Assembly: GCA_028293055.1 (NCBI GenBank)
Contig: JAQGLD010000311.1
Span: 1 to 6,511, forward strand
Direction: 5' to 3'
Length of the DNA: 6,511 bases
DNA from: Alphaproteobacteria bacterium
Lineage (GTDB): Bacteria; Pseudomonadota; Alphaproteobacteria; Sphingomonadales; Sphingomonadaceae
Below the pieces are notes generated by a model. That model was not told the DNA's origin, did no database searches, and was given only the letters and a program-made list of their open reading frames with translations. A program made the position numbers and the translations under genes. Of the stretch, positions 5,805-6,511 are shown in pieces; within the stretch, counting starts at the first letter, position 1; the number at the start of each line of letters is the position of its first letter.

Positions 5805-6511
5805 CTATTTCTTCATGAACTTGTCGAAGCCGGGCGGCAGGTTGAACGGAGCGCCTCCAGCGCCTGGAAGGCCTGGCGGGGCTGAGCCGCCGGGACCGCC
5901 CATTCCCCCCATACCGCCGGGCCCGCCCATTCCACCGAGCCCGCCCATCCCGCCGCCGCCGCCGCCGCCGAACATCGCACCCAGCTTGGCAAGACCGCCC
6001 ATCTTGCGGATCTTCTTCATCGTGGTGGCCATATCCTGGTGCATCTTGAGGAGCTTGTTGACCTCCTGCACGGTCGTGCCCGAGCCCTTGGCGACCCGAA
6101 TCTTGCGCTTGGCGTTCATCAGCTCCGGACGAAGCCGTTCCTTGGGAGTCATCGATCCGATCATCGCGTCCATATGGACGAGGATCTTGCTGTCGACATT
6201 GCCCATCGCGCCCTGCACCTTCTTCATACCGGGAAGCATCGCCGCGAGGCCGCTGAGGCCGCCCATGCGCTGCATCTGAGCGAGCTGGTTGCGAAGGTCG
6301 TTGAGGTCGAACTGACCCTTGGCCATCTTTTTCGCGAGGGCCTCGGCTTCCTCGACCTGGATCGTCTCCTGGGCGCGCTCGACCAGGCTGACGACATCGC
6401 CCATGCCCAGGATCCGCCCGGCGACCCGGCTCGGGTGAAAGCCCTCGAGCGCGTCTATGCCTTCGCCGACGCCTGCGAACTTGATCGGCTTGCCGGTAAC
6501 CGCGCGCATCG
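5805..6511 (-). CDS. ffh: Signal recognition particle protein Ffh (partial, C-terminal part)
   Basis: The 3' part of the SRP GTPase, which binds 4.5S RNA and signal sequences of nascent membrane proteins and delivers ribosomes to FtsY. The gene runs off the right edge; the Met at 6507-6509 is internal (family context xMRAVTGKPIKF), not the start. The visible protein (234 full codons from that Met) begins at the end of the G domain with TGKPIKFAGVGEGIDALEGF. It continues through the G-M linker and the methionine-rich M domain: LRNQLAQMQRMGG, MLPGMKK, and the RNA-binding helix-turn-helix with IGSMTPKER, KRKIRVAKGSG and VQEVNKLLKMHQDM. The tail is unusual: about 30 residues of Gly/Met repeats (GGLGGMGGPGG type), then Pro-rich sequence ending FDKFMKK. 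The stop TAG is at 5805-5807; rpsP starts 35 bp downstream. This is the conserved ffh-rpsP order. Confidence 0.96.
   Translation of the reverse strand, partial: MRAVTGKPIKFAGVGEGIDALEGFHPSRVAGRILGMGDVVSLVERAQETIQVEEAEALAKKMAKGQFDLNDLRNQLAQMQRMGGLSGLAAMLPGMKKVQGAMGNVDSKILVHMDAMIGSMTPKERLRPELMNAKRKIRVAKGSGTTVQEVNKLLKMHQDMATTMKKIRKMGGLAKLGAMFGGGGGGGMGGLGGMGGPGGMGGMGGPGGSAPPGLPGAGGAPFNLPPGFDKFMKK

Noticed and set aside
6507..6509. ATG as the start of a short Ffh-like protein
   Set aside because: It falls at the internal MRAVTGKPIKF segment at the end of the G domain, so the gene continues beyond the window.

Overview
The window is GC-rich chromosomal DNA from an alphaproteobacterium, most likely of the Sphingomonadales. 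I infer this from the protein flavour (a short-form NAD kinase, ribosomal protein S16 with a long Ala/Glu/Pro tail, Ffh with a Gly/Met-rich tail), the strong GC bias at third codon positions, and a palindromic GC-rich intergenic repeat of a kind common in sphingomonad-like genomes. No database search was possible, so the genus is unassigned.

Layout, left to right. (1) 1-905, minus strand: the N-terminal 301 residues of a protein with a receiver-like domain, a PAS-like domain and the beginning of a degenerate GGDEF domain; the rest lies off the left edge. (2) 1036-1821, plus: nadK, divergent from the first gene. (3) 1868-2016, plus: a compact tRNA-Asn(GTT) unit with its own promoter, encoded CCA and a terminator-like hairpin. 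(4) 2068-2559, plus: a YbaK/EbsC-family aminoacyl-tRNA deacylase. (5) 2650-4257, plus: a membrane-anchored GGDEF-EAL protein with well-kept motifs in both domains. (6) 4363-6511, minus: rimM, rpsP and the 3' part of ffh, i.e. the start of the conserved ffh-rpsP-rimM-trmD-rplS cluster. It converges on the GGDEF-EAL gene, with a 9-bp hairpin between the two.

The functional themes are co-translational targeting and 30S assembly (ffh, rpsP, rimM), translation fidelity and supply (tRNA-Asn, YbaK family), NADP synthesis (nadK) and cyclic-di-GMP signalling (two separate genes, one apparently catalytically degenerate and one apparently active). Nothing indicates a phage, plasmid or defence island.

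The most notable points are: a 102-bp palindromic element between rpsP and rimM that supplies the rimM Shine-Dalgarno sequence inside a strong hairpin stem; the S16 tail built partly of 39-bp tandem repeats; the absence of trmD right after rimM; and the loss of the metal-binding Asp in the first gene's GGDEF domain next to a paralogue that retains it.
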